A stretch of 64,000 nucleotides of DNA, taken from NCBI GenBank assembly GCA_025449115.1, contig JAHLKC010000064.1, positions 1 to 64,000 of the forward strand, written 5' to 3'. The notes under the pieces were generated by a model that saw only the letters and a list, made by a program, of their open reading frames with translations, did no database searches and had not been told where the DNA came from. Source of the DNA: Chytridium lagenaria. Its lineage: Eukaryota > Chytridiomycota > Chytridiomycetes > Chytridiales > Chytridiaceae. The position numbers and the translations under genes are program-made. Shown here piece by piece: positions 38,033 through 47,958 of the stretch (positions are counted from its first letter, which is position 1; each line of letters opens with the position of its first letter).

Positions 38033-38336
38033 GCTCGCTACGCTCGCCCAGAATTTCTCGCCTACTGTTTGATTGCTCGCTGCGCTCGCGTAAAACATAA
38101 TTGCTCGCTACGCTCGCCTAGAACTTTATAGTTCGCTACGTTCGCCTAGAACTTAAGTTCTTGCTTGAAAATTATAGCTCGCTCCGCTCGCCTATGTTTG
38201 ATTACGCTCGCGTACTAATTGATTTCTCACTTGAAACTTAATTATTGCTCGCAATGCTCGCGTGCTAATTATTACTCGCTACGCTCGCGTAAAACATAAT
38301 TGCTCGCTACGCTCGCTTAAAACATAATAGCTCGCT
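38033..38336 (+). repeat. GCTCGC-rich minisatellite array
   Basis: Eight full 15-base units of the form GCTCGCTACGCTCGC or a one- to two-base variant start at 38033, 38075, 38103, 38131, 38177, 38247, 38274 and 38302, with further half units near 38203 and 38330. Between them are AT-rich spacers such as GTAAAACATAATT and CTAGAACTT, which are themselves repeated. The array lies between the start of the SPRY gene and the end of the next minus-strand gene. Confidence 0.9.
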
Positions 38337-38432
38337 TCTCACCTTCCCAAAACAAAAGACCTCAACGAACTTGACGCTGCCGAACTCCTCTTTGAACTCC
38401 TCCTTGAACTCCTTTTCGAGCTCCATTTCGGA

Positions 38433-39314
38433 TCAGGGACAGTTCCGATGGAGGGTCCGACGGCCGAAGCCGAGCTGGCCAGTGAAGATCTCGTATGGTT
38501 ATGATTGTTGTTGGTAGGAAAAGATTTGGAGAGTTGAGGTTGCCTTGGACTAGCTGAAAAGGAAAAAGACGAAGAGTACTGGGTAGAGGAAGGATGGGAA
38601 TGAGAAGAGGAGGTGGTGGTGGTGGTAGGGGAAGTAGGAGAGTCGAGTGATTTTGAGATACGGATAAAGAGACGGTAGACGCAGCAAAAGAGGAGAATGA
38701 GGATGAGGATGAGGATGATGATGACGATGGAGAGGGAGATGATGGTGATTTTGGAGGTGGTGAGTAGGTCTGTTTGTTGTTTTTTTGGTTGGTTGGTTGG
38801 GAAAAGGTGATGAGAAGAAAACGTCCAAGTGTTTTTTGTAAAGGATGGAAAAACAAAAAAGAAAAAGAGGATTGATATATACCTGACGAGGTGTGATAGC
38901 TGTTGTGAGGTGATGATGAAACAGCGGCAGCGGATACAGTAAAGGGTGATGGATGGGGAATGTAGGTTTCTGCCATGTTGTTGAAAGGGAGACGAGTAGA
39001 AGGAGGAGGGATGGCAGTGATGAGATGATATTGATGGATGCTGATGATGCTGATGAAGGTGTTGAAGGATCCAACGCGATGGATGATTCTTGTTCTTGGA
39101 GCATGACTAGTTTAACAGGTCGTAGTGGTGGTGGTGGTGGTGGTGGTTGTAAAGTACTGGTGATGACGGTGGATGGTGGTGGTGGTGGTGGTGAGAGTGA
39201 TGAGGTGTCCTTCACATGATGCAGACTAGTAATATGATGATGATGATGATGATCATTATGACTATCCTCATCACTATTATCTAATGCACTATCATTATTA
39301 TTACCCTCAGCCAT
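38433..39314 (-). CDS. Single-pass membrane protein, Ser/Pro/His-rich, function unknown
   Basis: The frame starts MAEGNNNDSALDNSDEDSH with a poly-His stretch and Pro runs, passes through about 80 low-complexity residues, shifts frame near 38976 into AETYIPHPSPFTVSAAAVSS and is interrupted by an intron (donor GTATATATC near 38880, acceptor AACAG near 38766). The next exon encodes a strong membrane helix, ITIISLSIVIIILILILILL, directly followed by FCCVYRLFIRI, and then a Ser/Thr/Pro-rich tail with basic residues ending FGRRTLHRNCP. There is no signal peptide, so the long N-terminal part is either extracellular by type III insertion or cytoplasmic. I recognise no family. Low-complexity composition makes exact limits uncertain. 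Confidence 0.5.
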
Positions 39315-40539
39315 GAATGGAATGGAATGGAATGAATATATTCAATTGTATGTATATATAGTATAGTATGTACTGTAATAATAATGTATTCTATCTCTTT
39401 TATAAATATATATAGAATCGTGTATTTATTATTTAAGTATTTATTGATGTGCTTGCTTGCTCTCACGTATCTAATAAATAATAAAAATATTTCTACTCTA
39501 CTAATGAATGATGCTTGGTCATTATATAATAATACATACTGCATATATGTATTTAAATTTAATTAAAATAATTAATGCTTTCCCTGTCTTGTATAACCTC
39601 AAGTTGCTTTCTTGTGTAATAAAGAATTCATTATTTACAATTAATAATATATATATAATTATAAAGAAAGAAATGAAAAGACGCTCATCTCACGCAGCAC
39701 TAATAAGTTGTAAAAGTGTTCTTTTGAATAAATGTGCTCACCTATCTACTCGGTGGTCTCTACTTTAACCTTGAAAACCTCTACATGTATAGCCATTTCC
39801 TCTTCCCGCGAACGGCACTTTCGACCTTCATACGCATTTCTCCCTCCCTCGACTCGTCGACTTCAACCTTTGGACTTTTATTGTTCGCTCCCCCTTACCT
39901 CTGGGCTTACTTCTGCCCACCGCATTTTAACCATACGAACCTATTTTAGCAATACTTGCGGCGGGCTAGTCTGAACCATGCAGTCCCCTCTCAACGGAAA
40001 TCCTGCCGATTCCGCCACGTCCGTGTGCCGCTCCTACCTTGAATTTCTTCAACCAAAGGGTCAATCAGCTCTTCTCATTCCCGTCCAAGCAACTCCTATT
40101 TTTCCCCGACAAACTAGCCGTGGCTCCTTCTCAACGGTTGGCAATAGCAAAAAAAAACACGCTACCTAGACGGTTGATGCACGTCACGTCGCTGATATAA
40201 ATACTGAATCTGAGTGATGTAAATAAATAAATTTTTGTTATGTATTTAAATATTTACTTTGCATCGTCCAACAATTTTTGAACTTCCGATTCTGCAAACG
40301 TCTCACGACGACAGTGGCAAAGGCTTGATTGACGGCCGTCATCGGTCATCACACCACCATCCAAAAGGGGACTTTTCCCCCCTCATTCACAAGACACCTC
40401 TTACTCTAAAACATAAAACCTCTCTCTCTCACACTAATACTCCTTTTTCAATCCACTTTTTGCCTACAGGCATGCAGCATAGTCTGCACAGCCTCCACAT
40501 CCCATCACATCCACACCCACTTCCCACACACCCCCCACC
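39315..40539. other. Intergenic region, AT-rich with a GC-richer island, no supported gene
   Basis: 39315-39720 and 40190-40260 are very AT-rich. The island 39740-40170 contains a 63-codon frame (start 39978, + strand) with a fair start context but no domain. The right part, 40330-40539, is the C-rich leader and promoter of ATG13. Confidence 0.45.
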
Positions 40540-43500
40540 ATGCCAGACACCACACCCTCCTACATGTCAACCTCCACAACCTCCACACAATCACCCCACC
40601 CCTTTCCACAACCTCAAGCAACCCCGCATGACAGGCTCATCCAAAACTTTTACTCAAAGACCGCGCAAATCATTGTCCAGGCAAGGTTATCCCCGTCATC
40701 ATTGAAGCAAGGGACGCCGTCACCGTCGGCGCCAATGAGTCCTTTGAAGCAGAACTTTGGGAAACCTGGGATGACTGGGAAACAGGTGGGGGTGATGGAA
40801 GGTCGAGCGAGCCCAGCTCCACTGCCTGCCCGTGCCACCACTGTGGGAGCTGGATCATCAACAACATCAAAGTCCAATAAATGGGTATGCGGTTTTTGCC
40901 CTGGACATGCATCTCTCCTCTCTATTTTTCTCACCTGTTCCATCTCTTCCTTGACACGCATCTCACTCTCTTCTCATCCCTTCCATTTTTTCCCTTACAT
41001 TTAAACCGTATTTCAGCTCGTTCCACATCAACGACAAGTAAACTAACCCTTTCCTCCAACCCCTACCCCGATTCAGTTTAACATTGACCTCCCTGAAATC
41101 GAACCCCTTCGCAGCGAAATGAAACAATGGCGATCCATAGCCCTCCCCACATTCCCTCCCCTCCTCTCATCATCGATATCTTTCTAGACCTCTCCGAAAT
41201 GACGCCAACCCAACACCTCATCCTCAAAGACGAAACAACACTCCGTCGTCATCGCATCCAACACCCCCAAAAACCTCGTATCTTATTAGAAACCTGGCAA
41301 CTGAGTTTATCGTAAGTCCCCGGCCCCCCATTATCATCTTATATTAAGCAATGCAATAGATTCTTCACACCTGGCTTGAATTCACCTGAAGTCGCGGTGA
41401 TTTATAAAAAGGCGGTGGTATTTTTCAGATCTTTGTATAGTTTTGCGAGACTGTTACCTTCGTATCGTTTGTTTAAGAGGGTGAGGAGAGGGCAATGTTG
41501 TCCACTAAAAATCGGGTATCGTCTGTCAACGGCTAGGTTCATGCCGTTAGATGAAGTAGGACTCGGTAAGGCGATCCCCTACCCTTCAACTTTGCTACTG
41601 TATATTCACGTCTTCTTTCAAAAAACCTTTTTAATTTCTTTGGTGCATTAATCAACCTCACCCACACCCTTTTTTTTTTTTGCACTCCCGCATACCTTTC
41701 TGCTATCAAACAGACCAAGTTCATTTAAACGCGGATCCCAGGAAATGGGTCTCTGAATACAACTTTGGGGGATGGAGTTAATAAATGGGTGAGTATATTC
41801 TTGTTCCCCGGGTAAAAATATGTAACAAAGAGTTCCCAGTGCATTCAACCTTCACGTCACCTACCGTCTTGAATGCGAATTCACCATCAACAGTCCCGAA
41901 ACGCTTTTCAGCCCGCGGTTCACCGACATGGACGAGAATTTTTTCTCTGCCAAGCCGCATCGCCGAAAATTGGGGGATGATTGTGATGTTGTGACTTATC
42001 GGATTGGAGGGGATTGGGATGTGTTGAGGTGGTCGTTGGATTCGGTCGGGGAGATGGAGGCGAGGGAGGAGGAGGATGGGGTTGGGGAGGTGCCACCGTT
42101 TTCGATGGAGATGGTGGTGAGAGCGGGGGGTGGGGAGGAGGAGGAGAGGAGGGTGATGGATGGGTCGATGTTGATGCATTATGCGATGGGGGGGTTGAAA
42201 GGGGATGAGATGAAAGGGTTTGAGGTTAGCCCGCCGTTTGACTTTGTGAGTGTTTCTTTTTTTTTTTTTTTGTTTACTGGTTTTACCATTCCTTTTCAAA
42301 TTTCTTTTGTTTTTTTTGCTTTGTGATTGTTAACTTTCTATTGTTTCCTTTTCTGGTTTTGCCTGATCTCATAACCCGTCTTATATTTTGATCACCCATC
42401 ACAGCTCTCCCGAACCGTCGAACCACCCTCCAACCTCTCCCTCCACACCACCCGTTCCTCCCTCTCCTTCCCTCGTCGTCCCTCCCTCACCTTTCCCCAA
42501 TCCCCACTCACCCATTCCACAGGCACCCTCATCCCCACAACCCTTCTCTTTACGCCCACATCCAGCCATCATTCCCGCTTCTAGGGGCGGAACGGATGAG
42601 CCCGCCACCGCTTGTGACGGTGCAGGAGGGGAATGCGGATATGGAGGGGAGGCGGGAGACGGGGAGATGTGGCGGGTGTCTATGACGTTTGGTGTGAAAA
42701 GGGGGACGTCAAAGGTTGGTAATTTCTATCTCTCCATCCTGTTTTTTTCGTTTTCCTTTTTTTTGTTACATCTCATCCCCCTTTCCTTTTTTTCCTTTTT
42801 GTTTTATACCCCTTCTTCCTCTTCCCCATACATCCTTGTCCCATTCTTCCTCTCCCATATTCCCTTTCATCTTCATCCCCATTCTATACCTTTCCAATCT
42901 CCTTACTTGTTTCCCAAACTTTTCAACGCCACCTCGCCCTTTTTCCACTAACCAAACCCTTTCACCTCAGAACGCTTTAGCGCGATACCAACAACTCAAA
43001 GAACTCAACGCCTCGTTCTCCGATTCCCTTAACGCCGTGACCGCAACATCCCCTAAAACCCCGATGGGTAGTCCTTTGACGCGGGTTTCCTACAACGATC
43101 CCCCTTGGAATTCTGACCGCGCCACAAGGTTGTGCGGGCAACGTCATGTTGGTATTGTCAGTGAAAGTGGTGATGAGCGACAAGGTGTTGGTTATGACGA
43201 CAATTCTTTGAGGGCGTGCGCGCAACGTCATGTCGGCATGGTTTCTAGTGAAATTGATGAGCGACCGAAAGGTGTTGTTTATGACGACTCGCCTTCAATA
43301 CCGCGCGCGCAACATCATGTTGGCAATGTTTCTAGTGAAATTGATGATGAGCGACCCAAAGGTATCGTTTACGACGACAACCCTTTAAGAGCGTGCGCCC
43401 AACATCATGTCAGCACCATATCGAGCGAAACTGATGATGATCGACCCAAAGGTATCATTTACGACGATGTAAACGAGACGACTGTGGAGATGGCTGATGT

Positions 43501-43851
43501 GGATGGTCTTAAGACATTGGGAGGTCAAGTTGGGAGGTCCTTGAAACAGTTGGTGACGCCTTTGACGATTACGATGGAACCGGTTAGAGTCAGTGATGGT
43601 TTTTCCCGGTCCGTCCTTTTTCGGAAGGGAGTTTAGTTGTGTCTTTGAATTCTGCGGTGAGTGGTGGGGAGATGGGGTTTGGGGGATCGATTTTGGGGAT
43701 GAAGAGGAGGGATGGAGGGTGGTTGGTGGAGACGGGGGATGAGGGTGGGGACTTTATTATTCGGAGGAGGGGGTGGGAGGAGGGGGTTTGGGAGGAGGAT
43801 GGAGGGGGTTTATTGTTCGCCACCGGCGACGGTGAAGGAGGGGGTGTTTGA
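40540..43851 (+). CDS. ATG13: Autophagy protein Atg13
   Basis: Regulatory subunit of the Atg1 kinase complex that starts autophagosome formation. ATG at 40540. The N-terminal HORMA domain is clear: DRLIQNFYSKTAQIIVQARL, then after an intron at 40885-41076 FNIDLPEIEPLRSEMKQWR, LIIDIFLDLSEMTPTQHLIL, PRILLETWQLSLS, VIYKKAVVFFRSLYSFARLL and EYNFG. The long remainder is disordered, with Ser/Pro-rich parts and four 28-30-residue repeats at 43139-43468. The ORF that contains the repeats stops at 43636, but shifting at the T run near 43615 continues through SEGSLVVSLNSAVSGGEMGF to GGGLLFATGDGEGGGV and stops at 43851; LLFATGD resembles the C-terminal (D)LLFAMSD motif of fungal Atg13, so I chose this end. 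Other shifts occur at 41154-41162 and in 42390-42700. The gene converges with the FAM72 gene. Confidence 0.88.
43139..43468 (+). repeat. Four in-frame 28-30-residue repeats inside ATG13
   Basis: Units begin at 43139, 43223, 43310 and 43400 with QRHVG or QHHV. Each contains a SSE.D.ERPKG core and ends in (V/I)YDD before the next unit. Lengths of 84, 87 and 90 bases are all multiples of three, so length differences were selected to keep the frame. Confidence 0.88.
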
Positions 43852-44200
43852 GAGGGAGCGAGTGGGTGAGGTGAGTTTTGAGGATGGTGGGTTGAGGGTG
43901 GTGGTGGGAGGGGTTTTGAGAGATTGAGGAGGATTTGAGGGGGTTTGAGTGTGGGAGACGTTTTTTTTGAGGAGATGTAAAGGGCTTTGTTTGTTTTTTT
44001 TTATTTGTTATGCCTTTGTATTTGGGGCGGATTTATTATTTTATGTATCATGTTATTATCATGTGTTATTATAGGACATTTCTTTTATTTTTTGTTTGGT
44101 GATGAACCCTCCCCTTTTTTTTTTAAGAAGGAAAAAGACTTTTTATGGATCTAAGCTTTAGGTATAGTTGTGGGTATAGGGTATCTTGAAAGGTATTACT
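43852..44200. other. Convergent 3' flanks of ATG13 and FAM72
   Basis: T-rich and G-rich sequence without coding support; the left 76 bases may still be translated if the ATG13 frame differs at its very end. Confidence 0.5.
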
Positions 44201-45294
44201 TCATCGACACACGGTTTCTTTGACTTGGTTTACTTCAGTTTCTTTATCGAAGTACGGCAACTGTGACCATAGCAGCGCCTTCCCACCTATTAACACAAAA
44301 CAACAATAACAACAACAACACCGAAACGCGTCAGATAACCCAAGAGACAGAAAAATGAATAAATAAAGTCCCTTTTACCATCCATTCTCTCTGACGCCAT
44401 CACAGCGTCCTCATGAAACATCCAGAAATGTCCATTATTACAAGCGTTCATGCAGACTTCGCAGGGTTGGGTGACGTGGTATCCTGCGAGGTTTCCACTA
44501 CGGATAGATGAGTGAATAGGGGGAAATCGGGTTTGTTTTTTTTTTTTTTTACCATGTGAGACAGGCGACATCGCGGATCCGACATTTACAGTTCCGCGTA
44601 ACGTAGTCTTCGTTGACCATTTGAACGCCTTTAAGATGTGAGAAGGGGGGTGGGGAAAAGGGGTCACGTACCAACTGGTGGACAGTCTGTTGAATACAAT
44701 TCGACGTTGGTGTCTGCGAGGAGGATAGCTCTCATACCGCGTTGACACTATGAGAGTGAATGGGGTGTTCCTTTATCGGGGGGGGGGACTTACGACAACG
44801 GTCATACAATCTCTGCACCTTAAATCGCAGACGACCTTTGTGCGAAATTGCGAACGAAGGTTCATACGACTTGCGGCGTCACGATAGGTTGGATGAAGGA
44901 TGGAAGGGATACCGATTTGATTAGAGTAATGGGTGAGAGGTGTTGTGGTTGCAGCGACGCGATGACGGATGTAACCCAGACGTTGTCTTGGTGCGCTCAT
45001 GGTTGTAGAGGAGGGTGATCCGTCTGATGGTTCGATGATGTAGCTGTGGAAGGGGTCGGAGTGACGCGATTGGGGGGAGGTGGGGAGGATGGGTTGGGTT
45101 GAGGTTGAGACGGAGATGGTTTGAGTTGTGGGGGCTTCGCGGGTGGGTTGAAGGCGGGGTTGGGATGATGGGATGGGATGAGATGTGCGGGGTTCTGAGG
45201 GTCTCGTTACGGTGAGTTCGGTCGCGTTGTTCATGGAGAGTCGGATGGTGAACTCTCGCTGGAGTTCATCCGCGTCGGTTACGACTTCAGCCAT
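44201..45294 (-). CDS. FAM72 family protein
   Basis: ATG at 45294 opens MAEVVTDADELQREFTIRL and a Ser/Thr/Pro-rich N-terminal extension of about 140 residues. The FAM72 domain follows over four or more exons: FRTKVVCDLRCRDCMTVV, then CQRGMRAILLADTNVELYST, GVQMVNEDYVTRNCKCRIRD, VACLTCGN-like AGYHVTQPC and EVCMNACNNGHFWMFHEDA. The paired CxxC-type cysteines (CRDC, CKC, CEVC, CNNGHFW) are those of the family and probably bind zinc. After a last intron (donor GTAAAAGGG, acceptor AATAG) the protein ends in ETEVNQVKETVCR with the stop at 44201-44203. The human proteins are about 150 residues and linked to proliferating cells; the N-terminal extension is an addition. It shares a 210-base divergent promoter with the homoserine dehydrogenase gene. 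Confidence 0.93.
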
Positions 45295-45433
45295 GGATGG
45301 AATGATATGAAAGAAATGAAGGATGGGGTATAGTCCTTTCTTTGGATGTTGGAGGAGCTAGTTTTAAGAATGGGAGGTCGCGTAGAGTACGTCGAATCAT
45401 GGCCGTTGACGAAGGGGAACAATGGCGCGCGAG

Positions 45434-45443
45434 TTTCGCGAAA
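45434..45443. promoter_or_regulatory. Palindromic TTTCGCGAAA in the FAM72/HOM6 divergent promoter
   Basis: A perfect ten-base palindrome containing the TTTCGCG core of E2F-type sites, 140 bases from the FAM72 start and 62 bases from the HOM6 start. GCGCGCGAG lies directly beside it. E2F/MBF control of a cell-cycle gene would fit FAM72, but this is inference. Confidence 0.4.
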
Positions 45444-45504
45444 GCTGATTTGGGAGATGGGAAGCTTTGCTACACAAGATCTTTGAATCCAAAAAAAATC
45501 GGAG

Positions 45505-46782
45505 ATGTCTGTGAACATTGCAGTGATCGGACCTGGTCTAGTCGGATCAGAGTTTATTGCTCAGATTGCCGCTTACCAGGCAAGAGCTACCTCTCAATAC
45601 CGCCTTTCCATCATCGCCATATCAAACTCGAAGCGGTTGCTCGTTCAGCCTTCTGGCATCAACCTCAAGACTTGGTCAAACGATCTTCAAGCCTCACCTC
45701 TTGCAGCGGATCTTCAGAAACTTGCGGATGCTGCGGCTGGGAAAGCTCCTAGCGTTATCGTAGATTGCACATCGAGTGATTCGGTTGCATCCCTTTACCC
45801 GGCATGGTTGAAGAGGGGAATTCACATTGTGACTCCCAACAAGAAGGGGTTTTCAGGACCCATTTCGCTTTTTGATGAGATCAAGGCCCTCACTAAGCCC
45901 AAGCCTGGAGTCCGATACCCTCTTGCATTGCACGAGTCCACTGTTGGGTAATGATTTCATCGATGCTGTTATTGTATCTGATAAAATTATGGTTTTTTTT
46001 TTTATAGAGCCGGTCTTCCCTTGCTCTCAACTTTGAATGATTTGGTTGAGACTGGTGACGAGATTGTGAAAGTTGAGGGTATTTTCTCTGGAACTTTATC
46101 CTTCATTTTCAACAACTTTTCCGTCGCGGGAAGTGGCCCCAAACCCAAGTTTTCAGAAATCGTCAAGGCAGCAAAGGAGAAGGGGTACACTGTGAGTGGA
46201 TTTCTACCTTTTTCTAATTTAACTTGTATAAGTAGTCCTTACTTACTTTTATATTGAAAGGAACCCGACCCACGTGACGACCTTAATGGAATGGACGTGG
46301 CTCGTAAGGTTGTGATTTTAGGGCGTTTATCTGGAGTCCCCTTGACTTTGGAATCGCTTTCCATCGAGAACATTGTCCCTGAAGCTCTTCGCGGTGTTCC
46401 GTCCTCTGACGCGTTCATGGCTCAACTTCCCGATTTCGATGAATACTTTTCCAAGCTCAATGACGAGGCTTTGGCGCGTGGCGAGGTTCTTCGATGTGTG
46501 GGAGTCGTTGACCCCAAGGGCGGCAGTTGCGTGAAACTTCTTGGGTAAGATATTTAAGAACACGAAAGATATTAATTTTGTTTCCTTTTTCGTTTTAGAT
46601 ACCCTCTTTCGCATCCTTTTGCGTCTTTGAAGGGAAGCGACAATATTGTTGCGTTTACAACAAAAAGGTTCCCTAATCCCCTCATTGTTCAAGGTGCAGG
46701 TGCAGGCGCTGCAGTGACTGCGTTTGGGATGTTTTCTGATGTCCTGAAGGTGGCTTCTGCTGTCACATATGGAGCTCAATAG
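45505..46782 (+). CDS. HOM6: Homoserine dehydrogenase
   Basis: NAD(P)H-dependent reduction of aspartate-semialdehyde to homoserine, the branch to threonine and methionine. Four exons separated by introns 45948-46007, 46192-46260 and 46545-46598. The N-terminus MSVNIAVIGPGLVGSEFIAQI is the Rossmann motif. Next are VIVDCTSSDSVASLYPAWLK, HIVTPNKKGFSGPISLFDEI with the catalytic-region Lys, HESTVGAGLPLLSTLNDLVE (NADP/substrate loop) and VKVEGIFSGTLSFIFNNF, then YTEPDPRDDLNGMDVARKVV, which carries the family's Glu-Pro-Asp-Pro-Arg-Asp-Asp-Leu motif with the catalytic Asp/Lys pair. The end is FPNPLIVQGAGAGAAVTAFG. Length about 365 residues as in yeast Hom6; no ACT or kinase domain is fused. Reading frame is intact throughout, unlike many neighbours. 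Cytosolic. Confidence 0.96.
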
Positions 46783-46932
46783 AAAATATAACTTGCATTT
46801 TTAATAATAATGACGCTTGTAAACGTTTTCAGAATTATAAATACTGTCAATCGATTACAAATCGGTGCATGACAATTGCTGTATAAAAGGTCTTCTGACG
46901 AGTCTATCCCCCATCCGCTCTTCACACCCAGA

Positions 46933-47826
46933 ATGTCCTCAGTCACTGCATCCAAAGGCGTTGCCATCATTCTCGGAGTCGGTCCAGGAACGGGGGCAGC
47001 TATATCGCGTGCTTTTGCAAAGAAGGGGTTAGCAGTGGCCATGTTGGCTCGGACACAGTCAAAACTTGATGACATTGCGGCCGACATTATAAAGGAAGGT
47101 GGACAGGTTAGTTTTTGTTAGACAGAGATAATTCAAAGAGAACATATTTAACACTTTGGACGTCAGGCTAAAGGATTTGCATGCGATCTTAGCTCCGAAT
47201 CCAACATTACGTCTGTTATTCAAGACATTAAGAAGACGTACAATTTACCAGTTAGAGTTGGGGTTTACAATGCATCCTCTTTTACGATCAAACCTTTTTT
47301 GAATCAGTCAACCGATGATCTTGCTAATGGAATGGTTTGGTTTTATATAACTGCAAATTGCTTACTGACTGTTCGTACCAGAGCTTTGTAACAGGCGCTT
47401 TTGTGTTTTCTCAACAAGTCCTTAAATTGATGCAAGAGCATGATCAAGGTGGATCGTTATTGTTTACAGGAGCCACAGCAAGCTTGCGTGGAGGCGCAAA
47501 CTTTTCAACATTTGCTGCGCAGAAGGTATATGTTTATAACCATTCGTTTTTTCAACATTAACGTATTTTTTATTTAGTTTGCCATTCGTGGCATGAGCCA
47601 GTCGCTGGCTCGCGAATTCAACCCTAAAGGTATCCACGTGGCTCATGTTATAATTGACGGCCTCATCGACACTGATCGTGTTCGTTCAATGGCTGGAGAC
47701 GTCAAAGCTGCGGATTCACGTTTGAGCCCTGAAGGAATCGCTGATGCGTTTGTTTACCTTCACGAGCAGCCCAAGAGCACATGGACTCTCGAGATGGATT
47801 TACGTCCGTTTGCTGAAAAGTTTTAA
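46933..47826 (+). CDS. Short-chain dehydrogenase/reductase with Phe in place of the catalytic Tyr
   Basis: ATG at 46933 (MSSVTASKGVAIILGVGPGTG) starts a Rossmann fold with the GxxxGxG-like GVGPGTG cofactor loop; an in-frame ATG at 46876 adds 19 residues but lacks the leader context. Later motifs are VAMLARTQSKLDDIA, YNAS at the NAG-like position, SLLFTGATASLRGGANFSTF and AAQKFAIRGMSQSLAREF, then GIHVAHVIIDGLIDTDRV. The classical YxxxK is FxxxK here (F-AAQ-K), and the Ser of the triad is represented by Thr/Ala (TGATAS). This FxxxK type is known in a subgroup of SDR proteins and points to altered or lost catalysis. Introns at about 47107-47166, 47334-47392 and 47527-47578. About 240 residues. 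It follows HOM6 by 150 bases in the same direction and converges with the first polytopic membrane gene; no pathway link is evident. Confidence 0.88.
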
Positions 47827-47958
47827 TCAATGCTTTTGTAAAATATTAGCCCTGTGCATATGAATATATGTGGCATAAGATATATACTTTATCAATAATT
47901 ATACACATTATCAACATCCAACAATGTACAGTATCTTGTGTACATAAATCAATATGCT

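Noticed and set aside
38033..38336. CRISPR array
   Set aside because: Units are short, variable, unequally spaced and the spacers are themselves repeated; the genome is eukaryotic.
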